Shown here: piece by piece, positions 32,483 to 43,490 of the stretch
How positions within the stretch are numbered: position 1 is the stretch's first letter
Layout of the letters: each line of letters starts with the position of its first letter
DNA from: Linepithema humile
Taxonomy: Eukaryota > Arthropoda > Insecta > Hymenoptera > Formicidae
Length of the DNA stretch: 64,000 nucleotides
NCBI RefSeq assembly: GCF_040581485.1
Contig: NC_090130.1
Span: 16,309,656 to 16,373,655, forward strand
Direction of reading: 5' to 3'
Made by a program: the position numbers and the translations under genes
The notes under the pieces: generated by a model
Database searches by the model: none
Told to the model about the DNA's origin: nothing
Seen by the model: only the letters and a program-made list of their open reading frames with translations

Positions 32483-33414
32483 ATGCACAAAATAATGAGA
32501 CGAATCAATTGGTATAAAGAAATCTCCAAGGGGGTGGCACCGAAAGGGAAGGCGGCGGCGGTGCGCAAGGGCCGCAAGCGCCTCCCGCATACGGCGGCGG
32601 TATTGCTCTCCGGCCATGGTAGCATGGCCGGGGCAATGTCCGCCGCCAGACAGAAGATCTGCCTTGAAAAGTTGGGCCACTTCTCGGGCATGAAGACGCG
32701 GAGGGCCTTCAACGGGGGTCTCTTGTTAGAGATCCCCGGAGGTCAAGTTGCGAGGTCGAGGCAAGTCGCCTGGCCTCCGCAATGCAGGTGGCCCTAGACG
32801 GTTTCAAGGGGGTGACTGTGTCATGCCTTTCAAAAAGGCTCGATCTCCGGCTAACGGGGGTCGAGGAGTTGGTCTCCGGGGAGGAGATCCGCGGTGCTAT
32901 CGCAAGCATTGGCGGATGCTCCGAACCGGAGATCCGACTGGGCCCACTTCGCCCGACCACCCGGCGAGTGAAGTCCGTTTGGGTGCAATGCCCTGCGAGG
33001 ATAGCCATAAAGACAGCGGAGGCTGGGGCCATTCGGATCGGATGGACCTCGGTACGGGTGGACCTGCTGAAAAGCAAGCCCATCCGATGCTTCCGCTGTC
33101 TGGTACGGGGCCATGTGCAGCAGAGGTGTCCGTCCGTGTTGGGCAGGGCCTTCTGCTGCTACAACTGCGGAGAAACGGGGTATAAAGGGGGGACATGTCA
33201 TTGTCCCCCCCGGTGCCCGATATGTACGAGGGCGGAGAAGGAGGCGAAGCACAGGGCGGGGTCGGAAAATTGCCCTCCAATCCCCCCTGCGCCCCCAGGC
33301 CCCCGCAAAGAACGGACGACAACTCCTCCCCCGGTGTGCCCAGTGGGGTCACTACGCGAATTCCGCGGGTGGTCCTTACCGACATCGGGGGAGTTGAGAC
33401 ACCACCGCGGGTGA
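32483..33414 (+). pseudogene. R1-clade non-LTR retrotransposon ORF1 (gag-like)
   Basis: The GC content jumps at about 32518. 32483 to about 32750 encodes a gag segment (HTAAVLLSGHGSMAGA, RAFNGGLLLEIPG); the frame then shifts to 32782-33414, which continues with MQVALDGFKGVTVSCLSK and zinc knuckles CFRCLVRGHVQQRC and CYNCGETGYKGGTC, followed by CPPRCPIC. In the second knuckle Tyr replaces the expected His. Pro-rich sequence follows. It is 5'-truncated and lies directly upstream of an R1-type 3' tail with no ORF2 between. Confidence 0.8.
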
Positions 33415-34081
33415 GGTCCCCGGAGCCGGGCCCAAGCGGGGCCGGTACACGAGTGGGCGCCAGGGTCACGAAGGCTCAATCCACGAGAACCCTGGCCGAA
33501 AAGCGCCCCCGGGGCAGTGGGGAGGGGGGGGGGGGAAACAGCCCTTCTCTCTAGCCCCAGAAAGTGCGGACCCTTTCGGCTCTTCAACTACCCCCGGGTA
33601 AACCGGGCCCGAGGATTCGGAAGGGCGAGGGTGGATCTCCTACGGGGCGGGCAGTATCGGACCACCCCCCCTCGGACTGAGGGGGGACTTTGGTTTCTGT
33701 CCGTCCCCGTAGGCAGGACCGTTGGGTTAAGGTCCAAGGGGTTTTAACGCCGAGGGTGGGAGGGGGGGAGCGTGGGAACCTCCCCCCACACATATATTGA
33801 TGACGCCGGGCGACCGGCAGTCGGGGGGGTGGCTGGATGTAATGCGTCGCGGTTTCCGGCCATCCCCCACAAACGGCGGCTGACGGCCGGGCAACGGGGG
33901 TGGAGTTTAGTTGGTAGGCGCCTGGGAGACAGTCGGTCTCGTACTCCGAATCCCAGACGAATCCAACACTACCCTATGGCTGTGGATATTGTTCCACATT
34001 GCACGCCATAGGGTGTCTTTGGAAGATTCTCCACCCCCGAGGGGGGGGGGGGGCAATAGCCCCCCTCCGCACAAAAAAAAA
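33415..34081 (+). mobile_element. R1-clade 3' region with poly(A), ORF2 missing
   Basis: GC-rich sequence typical of R1/TRAS-like 3' ends in insects (GGGAGCGTGGGAACCTCCCC, then CGGTCTCGTACTCCGAATCCC), ending in a 12-base A-run at 34071-34082. The expected 3-kb ORF2 (endonuclease and RT) is absent, so the element is internally deleted and would depend on another copy. Confidence 0.7.
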
Positions 34082-34082
34082 A

Positions 34083-34353
34083 GGTATGATATACTTTTTA
34101 AATACGTCAATAAAAGGTTGAGCATATATCATATTCATACGGTAATATTTAAACAAATAATAAACGTATTTCATATTATTTAATTTTAATTTGCTGCACT
34201 AGAAATTTTGATGTTTTATAAACTATTTTACAGCGTATAAAATCATTTTTTACTATACACATGTAATAAAAACAATTATAAAAAAACGTATAATATACTA
34301 TCGTATAAAAAATTTTATATTATTTAAAATTAATTTACAAATCTTAGTGTAAT
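34083..34353. other. AT-rich sequence without recognised features
   Basis: Nothing recognised between the R1 poly(A) and the leader-like segments. Confidence 0.3.
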
Positions 34354-35160
34354 ATGTATTTTACATGTGAAAAAATATCACGACCCTTTCTCGCACTTTC
34401 GAAAATCGTGCGTTTTAAGTGTTTTTATTTCGAGGTTTGCATGCCAGTCTTCATACACTCGTGGCTCGCGCCTCGGGTGAGGAGTGCCTCTCTTTCGATA
34501 TTCGACGCGCGACCGCATGATTATGTTTTGTTTGGAGACTGGAAGCTTTTTCCATATATGGCATGCGATGCCGCGGTTTTCGCGTTTTTCACGATTTTCA
34601 TTTGTTAATGTCAATTGCTGTGTCTCTCCCGCCGCGCCGTCCCGCTGAGGCTTTCAGTTTAGTCAATTTAGTGCGAAGTTTAGTGTGGTTTCATGACGAC
34701 TTGACAAGCTGGAGATTCAATATTTTTAGGTAAAAATTATACTTTTTATGTTTTCTAACATAAACACCAATAAATGTATTTTTAGTTAAGTAATGAAGTA
34801 GAAATATAGTGTATAAATTATTTTCAGATGTATGCGATTGTCGGCAATTTCGCAGATATTGTTTGATCTATGAATTACGTGCATTTTTATATTGCTTTTT
34901 AACGTAGATAAATTTATTGTTTTAGTATATATTTTACTGGCAAATGCTCGTATCGTCTTGTGATAATCTTGTAATTTTCGAGCCTGGAAGCTTCTTCGCG
35001 ACACCAGTCTTCACATCCTTACGATCTTCGCGATCATCGATGTTGATCACTGACTTTGGATCTCTTCCAACTTTCCAGTCAATTTAATACAGTTCAGTGG
35101 CGAACGGGACTTATTATTAGACATTTACAGGTAAAAATTATTTTACTCTTAATAAAATAT
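34354..35160 (+). promoter_or_regulatory. Two similar leader/first-exon-like segments
   Basis: 34370-34730 and about 35325-35400 begin alike (TATCACGACCCTTTC.. and TATCACGGTCTTTTCGC), and segments ending at 34730 and 35130 each finish in AG/GTAAAAATTA, a good 5' splice site. They lie upstream of the transposase gene at 35703 and could be alternative first exons of the transposon's genes. No acceptor could be fixed. Confidence 0.35.
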
Positions 35161-35702
35161 GTTTTTATTAAATTCATTTTTTTAGATTATTTACTTAGAC
35201 CACTTTAATAATTACCATTACAAATATTAACAATTTTTATATAAAATATATTGCAATTTTAATTGTATTAAACATATTTTGTACATGCACACACACGCAC
35301 GCGCGCATGTGTATAATTACCATGAAAATTTATCACGGTCTTTTCGCATCTCCACTCCGAGTCATGCATTTTTTGGCAATTATTAAATCCATGTTATAAA
35401 ATTTAAAACAATAATTCCATACTCAGATACCGATGTTTCAAGTTAGCCAATTTTGGCAAGTGGTCTCATACTTTTCATTGATGCTCTGTAGAACATACTT
35501 TATGATTTTTTTTATCAATTATTACGTATTGTTTATATTATACAAAATAATTACAATAATTATATTATTATTAAATCTTTTTACAGATTATTTGCTTTAA
35601 TTAGTTTATAGGCATGAGAATTTAATTATTAATTAGTGTTATTGTTTTTTGCATAACATTGCTAAATGATAATTTCTTTGTTTTTCCAAAATATTTCGAA
35701 AA

Positions 35703-37802
35703 ATGAATGAAAATATAAAACTTTTAAGTAAACGCCAGAGGCGTCGAAAGATAACCCAGTCAATGGAAAAAATATTAAGAAATGTCAATACTGAAAATAG
35801 TAATTCTAATATTTTGCACAATATTGGTAATTTTTTACCTAATGTATGTTTCAATATCGGAAATAATGATATGGTAAATGATGAAGATATGGCAATAGAT
35901 AATGTAGATGTGCTACATTATGAAAATATTTCCACTATTTCGACTAAAAATTGTAATTCTAGCATTATTAAGGATTCTTTTCATTCAGCCGAGAACGATT
36001 ATTTTTTGGAAAACATTGATGATTGTAGTAAAGACAAAGATGTAGTGATGCATACATTCTTAGTAAATTCGAAAACTTTTACCAATGATTTGCGTCGATT
36101 AGCTAATGTCCATAATCTTACACATGCTGCATTGGATGAAATTTTGAATTTAATTAATCCGGCTTACACATTTTTGCCTTCTACCGCTAAAATTTTGCTG
36201 CATACACCTAGAAAAGTAGAAACAATTTCTTGTGACAAGTAGGAAAATGTGTTACTTCGGCGTGGAACATTGTTTAATTCGTAAATTACGAAATGGTGGA
36301 TTAAAACAGAACATTCTAACTGTTAAACTGATTATAAACATTGATGGGTTACCTATATTTAAGAGTAGCAGCACAAACTTATGGCCAATTTTAGCTTGTA
36401 GCGATGATCTTATCGATGATCGCCCGTTTATGATTGCATGCTTCTGTGGTGAAGGGAAATTATCGAATCTTGATCATTATCTCAATTCTTTTATAGAAGA
36501 AATTAATTCTTTACGAGAACACAATTTTTAGTATAATGGTAAAATATTGTATGCCGAAATTGAATGTTTTGCTGCCGATGCACCGGCAAGAGCTATACTA
36601 AAGATGATTAAAGGACATTACAAGCACATATGCGTACGAAAGATGCACTGTTAAAAAAGTAAAAAATGCAAAATATTTTCCAACTAAAATAAAAAAATCG
36701 GTAGTTTTGCGAACTAATAATAATTTTGTATATAATAAAATAGATGGTCGTCATATTAAAAGTAGATCGATCTTACTTGCATTAAACATAGCTATGGTAA
36801 CACAGTTTGTACTAGATCCTATGCATTTAATATATCTAGGAAATATGAAGCGTCTACTTATAATGTATTGGATCGAAGGAGGCCATCATTGTAAACTCTC
36901 ACGACAAAATATTTCAGCCATAGATTATAATACACAAGTAATACGTCCATTCGTTACTGCAGACTTTTGTCGAAAGCCTCGAAGTCTAGCACGTACATAG
37001 ATTTAAAGCAATAGAGTTTCGTTTTTTTACTTTATATAGTGGTCCAATTGTCACGTATAAAATTCTTGACAGTGTTAAATATGATCATTTTATATTATTT
37101 CATGCAGCAATCACTATCTTGTCCAGTGCGTCCTTGATCAAATCTTACTTGCATGTTGCTGAAGAATCTATTAGGCAATTTGTTTGCAAAGCTTCTGAAA
37201 TTTATGGTGAAGATTTTGTAGTATATAATATTCATTCCTTATTACATATTTGTACAGACGTACAAACGTATGGTCCTTTAGATAGGTACAGTTGTTTTCC
37301 TTTCGAAAACTATCTTTAATCACTAAAAAGACGAATTCGTTCAAAACGATTACCTCTAGAACAAATATGTAATCGTATTGCAGAAGAATACAGCGTTGAC
37401 ATTGAAATTAAATCACTTACTTCAAATTTTGTGCCTAAACAAGTTCACTATCCAAATTCAAATATAGGTTCCTATTTTACATGTGAAAAATTAATATATG
37501 GAAATACAAAATTATCTTGCAAAATTCTCGACAATACTGTAGCTATTGGCAATCGAATTTATGTTATCAGTCAAATTATTTGCATTGACAGTAAATATAA
37601 ATGTATTGGGGCTTCATTTAAATTCTCAGAGGACTTGTACCAGCATCCAATACGTTCATCTAAACTAGGTATTTATTATGTAAGAAGTATGAACGTGAAC
37701 AATACAATAACATTTTTTGTTGATAACATATCATATAAATGTCTCCGGTTGCCGTTTATGGATGGGCTTGCAGTTTTTCCTATTATTCACCATGTCTTGT
37801 AA
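35703..37802 (+). pseudogene. CACTA-like (EnSpm-related) transposase, decayed
   Basis: A transposase spread over several frames. 35703-36242 has a basic start (KRQRRRKITQ), an acidic middle and the segment LPSTAKILLHTPRKVE. 36232-36531 has NIDGLPIFKSSSTNLWPIL, resembling the DG.P.FKSS..WPI block of EnSpm/tnp2-type transposases. 36707-37000 has VLDPMHLIYLGNMKRLL. 37119-37319 has VYNIHSLLHICTDV and FPFENYL, a DUF4218-like block. 37431-37802 is the C-terminus. Frame changes lie near 36235 and between 36600 and 36720, with stops at 36531, about 37000 and 37319. The superfamily assignment is by motif only. Confidence 0.6.
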
Positions 37803-37993
37803 TATTTTCTTCTAAGCTAAAAGTTGCTATATTATAATGCATAAGTACCATAAGTGTCGTCCCAGCACAGTTTTGTAAAAACGTTGCAACATATTGCTGC
37901 AATGTTTCAGCAACGGTAAAAATGTCCACTTCAGAAATATTGATACGTAATTTGCAGCAACATTGTAGCAATATATATTATTGTAACAATATA

Positions 37994-39282
37994 CCAGGAG
38001 TGTAAGTTGAAGTTTGTCGGTTTTTACAGTAGGTGTTGCTAGCAGGATGTAGGCATTTCTATGATTTGTTATATACACGATTGTTTTCTATTGACATTAA
38101 CCTCCAAAAACACCTAAGTCTCATTCTGTCAAAATAATAGCGTCATAGTCGTTTAATATCAATGAATATGTCGAGTTTCGTTCCAAATAAAGAGCATTTG
38201 CGGCATTCGTTGCTTTTCTTATTTCATCAAAAGAAAAAAGCAGCTGAAGCACATCGTTTGCTAGTAGAAACTTATGGTGAACATGCTTCAGTGATTAGAA
38301 CATGTGAGACATGGTTTCGTCAATTTAAAAGTGGAGATTTCGATTTGAAAGACAATGAACATCCTGGTGCAGTGAAAAAGTTTGAAGACGAGGATTTGCA
38401 GGTGTTGATGGATGAAGACCCAACCCAATCACAACAATCATTGGCAGAAAAACTTAATGTGTCCCGAGTAGCAATTTGCCAACGTTTAAAAGCCATGGGA
38501 AAAATCCAGAAGTATGGAAAATGGGTGCCACACGCATTGAACGACAGGCAAATGGAACATCGAAAAACCATTTGTGAAATGCTGCTTCAACGGTTCGAAA
38601 GGAAGTCTTTTTTGCATCGGATTGTCACGGGTGACGAGAAGTGGATTTTTTTTGAGAACCCGAAGCGAAAAAGATCACGGCTTTCACCTGGTGAAGCCGC
38701 CCCATCCACTGCAAAGCCCAATCGCTTTGGCCGTAAGACAATGCTCTGTGTTTGGTGGGACCAGGATGGTGTGGTGTACCACGAACTATTAAAACCTGGT
38801 GAAACGGTAAATACGGATCGCTACCGACAACAAATGATCAATTTGAATCATGCGTTGATCGTTAAACGACCGGAATGGGCCCGAAAACATGGCAAAGTTA
38901 TTTTGCAACATGACAACGCACCGTCTCATACCGCTAGATCCGTGAAGGACACATTAAAAGCACTTAATTGGGAAATATTATCGCACCCGCCGTACTCTCC
39001 AGACCTCGCCCCGTCCGACTTCCACCTTTTCGCATCGATGGGGCACTCACTTGCAGAGCAGCACTTCGTCAATTTTGAAGAAGTTGAAAAATGGCTCGTC
39101 GAATGGTTTTCCTCAAAAGAGAAAAAGTTTTTTTGGAATGGTATCCATAATTTGCCTGAAAGATGGACGAAATGTGTAGAATCAAATGGTCAATACTTTG
39201 AATAAAAATATTTTGAGATTCCCTTGAAAATTATGTGTTTTTTTTAACGAAAAAACCGGCAAACTTTAACTTACACTCTTGG
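37994..39282 (+). mobile_element. Complete mariner element
   Basis: 1289 bp with inverted ends (CCAGGAGTGTAAGTTGAAGT and, inverted at the right, CCAAGAGTGTAAGTTAAAGT) and TA at 37992-37993 and 39283-39284. It carries one uninterrupted transposase ORF and has inserted between the two genes of the older 34.4-42.4 kb transposon. Confidence 0.92.
38162..39205 (+). CDS. Mariner transposase, intact
   Basis: 347 residues, close to the usual 345 of mariner transposases. The N-terminal paired helix-turn-helix runs from about residue 10 to 110, followed by the linker WVPHAL. The catalytic triad is Asp in IVTGDEKWIFF, Asp in ILQHDNAPSHTA and Asp in YSPDLAPSDFHLF, with 34 residues between the last two (DD34D). 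The sequence between them resembles mauritiana-type mariners. No stop or frameshift is visible, so the enzyme could be active. Confidence 0.93.
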   Translation: MNMSSFVPNKEHLRHSLLFLFHQKKKAAEAHRLLVETYGEHASVIRTCETWFRQFKSGDFDLKDNEHPGAVKKFEDEDLQVLMDEDPTQSQQSLAEKLNVSRVAICQRLKAMGKIQKYGKWVPHALNDRQMEHRKTICEMLLQRFERKSFLHRIVTGDEKWIFFENPKRKRSRLSPGEAAPSTAKPNRFGRKTMLCVWWDQDGVVYHELLKPGETVNTDRYRQQMINLNHALIVKRPEWARKHGKVILQHDNAPSHTARSVKDTLKALNWEILSHPPYSPDLAPSDFHLFASMGHSLAEQHFVNFEEVEKWLVEWFSSKEKKFFWNGIHNLPERWTKCVESNGQYFE

Positions 39283-39811
39283 TATACGGGATAACATATG
39301 GAATAAGTAATTAGATATAGAATAATATATTCATACATTTTTCATGATTCTTTTTAGACTATAAATATTGTAATTTTATATATGCATTAAAAATAGTAAA
39401 TTACGAATAAAGTACGCATTAATTTTTTTAGATTTATCGTAAATATATGATTAATTAATCATGTCTAAAAACATAAATAAAGCGAATAAAACGTATGCCC
39501 TTGTGGAATTTATAAATGGAGACAAGAAAGAGTGTGCTGTTGTGCCATTGATATGGCTTGTAGAAGAGCTGAAAATTTGTTATTGGCCGAAAACAAAAAC
39601 TGAACAAACGTTTAAAAAACTTGTGTTAGATAATATACCGTATGATTCAATGGAAGAAATGTAAAACTCACAGAGTATTAAAAACTTCAGGTATGGATCT
39701 AGATATTAAATAGAAATTTATACTTTTTTATTTTTGTTATAACTGTACATATTTGTAATTTATATTTCTTTATATTTTTCTCTATATATCTATTTTTATT
39801 TCTGTTATAGC

Positions 39812-40905
39812 TACCCAGGTAGAAATCTGATCTAGGAGAAAGCCTGGCCCTGGATATTTTTCCCCGAGTATAGATTGGATCTGGCCGAGAAATCTAGCTT
39901 GGACCCATATGTAATGGGGGACGGCGGGCATGGTCGGATCCATTATTTAAAATGTACCCAGGCCCAGGCTTGTCTCTACGGTTTTTTCTAGAAATTATAC
40001 TGGAATCCCGCCTAGGGCCCTTATTTTACTCGGGTTTTCTTCCGAATTGTTTGATATTATATTTTGCGGATGACGTTCCTATAAACGTTTTTGTAGATTT
40101 GGATAAAAGTGGCATTAATCTAGGTCGTAAAATATTCAGCAACTCATCTGCTTGATTGTGTAGAATTTGGTTGGTTACAATCCACTGACGTAATTTTTCC
40201 ATTTCATCAGCCATTTCGTCCTCATTATTGTGACCTTCATTGTATTCATCGATTCTGATTCTAATATATCATCTTCGAGCTCTGAATTCTCGATTTCTCT
40301 TTCTGGATCTGACATATCATCTTCCAGCTCTGAATTGTTATTTTCCATAAATATTTCCAGGCCATCAGTTTCCTCTTCGTCGCGTACATGATAGACATTC
40401 TCATTTCTATCAGTAGCTTCATTACTGTTAGATCGCGAATACTTGTTTTTTATCAAGTCACTTTCGTCACACGTGTCACTTTCAGTTTCGATGTTCGCTA
40501 TTTTTGTTTCTAATTTTGTCCTCGCCCGATATTTTCGCTTCCTCAACAGTAGACGAGAAGCCGCGAATATGCGATCACACATTTTGTACGTTTCAAACCG
40601 TTTTTTCTTTTATTTCGAACCGTAACTCTTTGATATGCTCTAAGGTGTTACTATTTTGAGCCGTAAAATATTTAACAAACGTTAACATATCCTGAAAGTC
40701 CAGAATAAAAATACTGGGTTTTCCCTGATTGGACACGGTCAGATCCAGGAAAAAATACAGATAGATATTTTTTAACCAAAACCTGGGAAAAATCATGGAA
40801 AATTTATAGCGAAAAGCCAGGACCCGTCTGGATTTTTCAAGCTAATATTTTCCATGCGGGGCCCGTATATAATCATGGAAGATCGAGGGAAATTTTACCT
40901 GGGTA
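39812..40905 (-). mobile_element. Non-autonomous TACCCAGGTA-ended transposon
   Basis: Ends TACCCAGGTA (39812-39821) and inverse TACCTGGGTA (40896-40905), with further inward similarity. It lies in the first intron of the DUF4806-type gene. Inside, on the minus strand, is the N-terminal part of a transposase related to 35703-36242; the catalytic part is missing. Confidence 0.65.
40026..40582 (-). pseudogene. CACTA-like transposase N-terminal fragment
   Basis: 40175-40582 encodes a basic start (MCDRIFAASRLLLRKRKYRA) and an acidic Glu/Asp-rich region; after a frame change, 40026-40214 encodes LRQWIVTNQILHNQADELLN, matching in pattern the LRRLANVHNLTHAALDEILN of the 35703 transposase. Only the putative DNA-binding/dimerising end is kept. 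Confidence 0.5.
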
Positions 40906-42415
40906 AAAGAGTAACGGAAGAAATAACAAATGTTAATATAATTTTAAATATTTCAATTTTCAACACAATTTCCAACAAAAAATAAGCAATTATTTTGTTC
41001 CAAACTTGTGCAGTTTTTACGGCAGCTTATCCTTACAAATTTAAGTATTTAACAGTATACATTTTTTAATATATGCACTACGTAATATATAGAAGATTAC
41101 GATGCCATTATAAAGTACATGGAGATAATTTTGGAGCATGGATCAACAGAAGATGATGGAATAGGTATTTCGGACGTGTCTATAAAAAGAAAATTAGTGC
41201 AGCAATGTGATGATCAGGAGGACTCCGATAGTTCACAGTCATCGGACTCGGAAATAGTATATGCTAAGAATAAAAAAAAGTATAAAAATGTGAAAAGCAT
41301 ATCTAAGGATTCTGAACAACAAAGATTTGATAGAAAAAAAAACAAAAACCGCCAATATCAACATACAATCCAGTATTTAGTATATATTGTACAATATTTA
41401 TATTTTATGAAATGTGTCTTAATATACTTAAGATATATTTGGAGGTATATGTATCATACTCTGAAAAAAGCATACAAAGTAAATAAGTGTATCGTTATTT
41501 TTTCTAATCGAAACATACGGGTCAAAGTAAAATAATGGATAATTTTAATATTTACAGAGTCTTTGAAAACTCTTTATATGGACAGAACCGAAAACGGCAA
41601 CCCGATTTCTGTATCAGTAAGTGAGGAAAAAATGATTCGATGGAAATCCTGTCAACACAGCAATTCCAAAAATATGTCATAAAGCGATTCGAGGAAATAA
41701 TGGTTTTGCTGGAACAAAGCAATGCTTTTTCTGTCCGTCTTCTGAATTCTCTTCAGACATATATGAATCCAACTTCAAAACCAGATGGATTTCCTGATTT
41801 GTCTTTGACAACCGATGATGAATTCCAAAAGTTGGAAGTAATGCTGTCAGAAAAAGCAATAGATAATCCTGATGGCCAACAGATATTCGCACTTGCTTAT
41901 ACATATTTAATATATATCTAAAAATCTTTTTTGTATTACATCTTTTTTACGACAATAAAATTATGTATTAAAAAACTGTATTTTTAGAAAGGACGACTGT
42001 CGACAATTGGTGGAGCTGATCAGAGATCGTGTGTCACGAATATATTACAATTTGTAATGACAAACAAACTGGCTATATCTTATAATTGGAAAGGTTAACA
42101 CAATAAAAAAGTTTTCAGGCAACGAAACTGCGTGAAGTTATTACGGGTATGTAAACAATAATTATAAATATTATATTCTATTTTCTATATAATTTCTATA
42201 ATTCGTGATCAATTATAATTAACACTTTTGTCAACTTCATCGAAATCAACATTTTAAAACCATTGTGGTTTCTAATTTTAATATATTTTTTTACGGAGGC
42301 CGCTAAGGTCCAATTTTGTGGAAAAGAATCTTCGGATACAGCAGTAAAAGATGCGATTCAAAGTTGGCTAAAATTAGCGAAAAATAGACACGCATACAGT
42401 TCTACCAAAAAGTAG

Positions 42416-43098
42416 TATATATAAAATAGTTCCATCCCATTGTTGTATATGGGACATACGATGGGACGAGTTGTTTTTTCTGCTTCTTTTCTTTTTTGAT
42501 ACTACTTTAACATAAAATCTGCTTTTTTTTTCTTTAACGTTTTTTCCTCGAGAAGTTGAAAAGAGAGAAAATTTTTCGCGCCGCGCAAGTACTTAACTTG
42601 ATTAATAAAAAAAAAAAGAAACAATTTTTACTCAGTTTATTCATTCATATGTTAAAAATGTTTCTTTTCCACTATATAATGCTACACTGAGAAAAATGGT
42701 TTTATTATATTAACAAAATTCTTCTGGTTGACCGTATTTTAGTCAAACGAAACAAAATTTCTGATTATCGTCACAAAATTTTACACCTTATATCAACACC
42801 GTTTGGTTAACTTTACTATAAGGATTTGAATAAGTGTTTTCTTGTTGGATCTACAAAACTTCTTGTTATATTTACATAAATCGCAGCGCTCTGCAACAGT
42901 TTCGTCATCACTCACTAAACGGTTGATCAACTGTTCGCCGCATTCATTTGTTACACTGCTACTGCGCCCTCGCTACTCGCGGCGTGAATCGCGCGCATTA
43001 GATCTTTCGCGAAGCAATGGCGCTAAGCAGTCGGAACAGTCTCAACTGAGCTCGCTAAAGTTTTACGTCACGTCGTGAAATCCATTACGGAATATTAG
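42416..43098. other. Sequence without recognised genes
   Basis: 42695 onward (CACTGAGAAAAATGG) looks like a small element end, but no partner was found. The ORF at 42842-43078 has no recognisable domain. Confidence 0.3.
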
Positions 43099-43272
43099 TT
43101 AGGCCGATGGCAGAGAACGAGAAGTAAGCACTTATGTCTGTCGTAGACGTCTGTCGTGGACGTATGGTAAGGCAGAGAAAAACGTAAGTCGTGAAAGGTT
43201 ATTGTGTGGATACGTGTGGAAACGACTACGACATACATAAGTTCTTACGTCTCGATCTCTGCCATCAGCCTT
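43099..43272. repeat. Foldback MITE
   Basis: Inverted arms of about 50 bp (43099-43148 and 43223-43272), containing GATGGCAGAGA..CGAGA and ACTTATGT.TGTCGTAG. No coding. Confidence 0.75.
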
Positions 43273-43332
43273 ACATCCGAAAAGTTTTATGATCACGTGA
43301 TGTTTTTTTTTTTTAATGAAATATATGTATAC

Positions 43333-43397
43333 CAGTGATGTAATGTTTCCTACCGTGCTCGGAAGCCGGGAGCCCGGTAGGAAACATCACATCACTG
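43333..43397. repeat. 65-bp hairpin element
   Basis: Arms CAGTGATGTAATGTTTCC (43333-43355) and CGGTAGGAAACATCACATCA (43375-43397) around a GC-rich 19-nt loop, with GTATAC on both sides. Confidence 0.75.
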
Positions 43398-43490
43398 AGT
43401 ATACTTTAAACCAAAATATATTGTTAGTATTTTACAAAAACCACACCTATCCGAACTTGTTTTTTAACTACAAAGTTGTGTTAACCTAAC

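Larger units (their letters stand above)
39461..42415 (+). pseudogene. DUF4806-type partner gene of the CACTA-like transposon
   Basis: A multi-exon gene. Exon 39461-39660 (YALVEFINGDKKECAVVPLI, then CYWP), donor at 39660. An exon starts near 41098 with an acidic, Ser-rich part. Exon 41558-41616 has a canonical donor (GTAAGT). Exon from 41661 to about 41890 has FQKYVIKRFEEIMVLLEQ and FPDLSLTTDDEFQKLE. Exon 41998-42093 has LSTIGGADQRSCVTNILQF. The last exon, 42299-42415, has AIQSWLKLAKNR. This domain order matches DUF4806 proteins often found beside such transposases in insects. Some splice sites are missing (41890, 41098), so it is probably decayed. Function unknown. Confidence 0.55.

Noticed and set aside
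32709..33793. Several long ORFs on both strands of the GC-rich R1 segment
   Set aside because: High GC makes all frames open; only the plus-strand zinc-knuckle frames match a known family.
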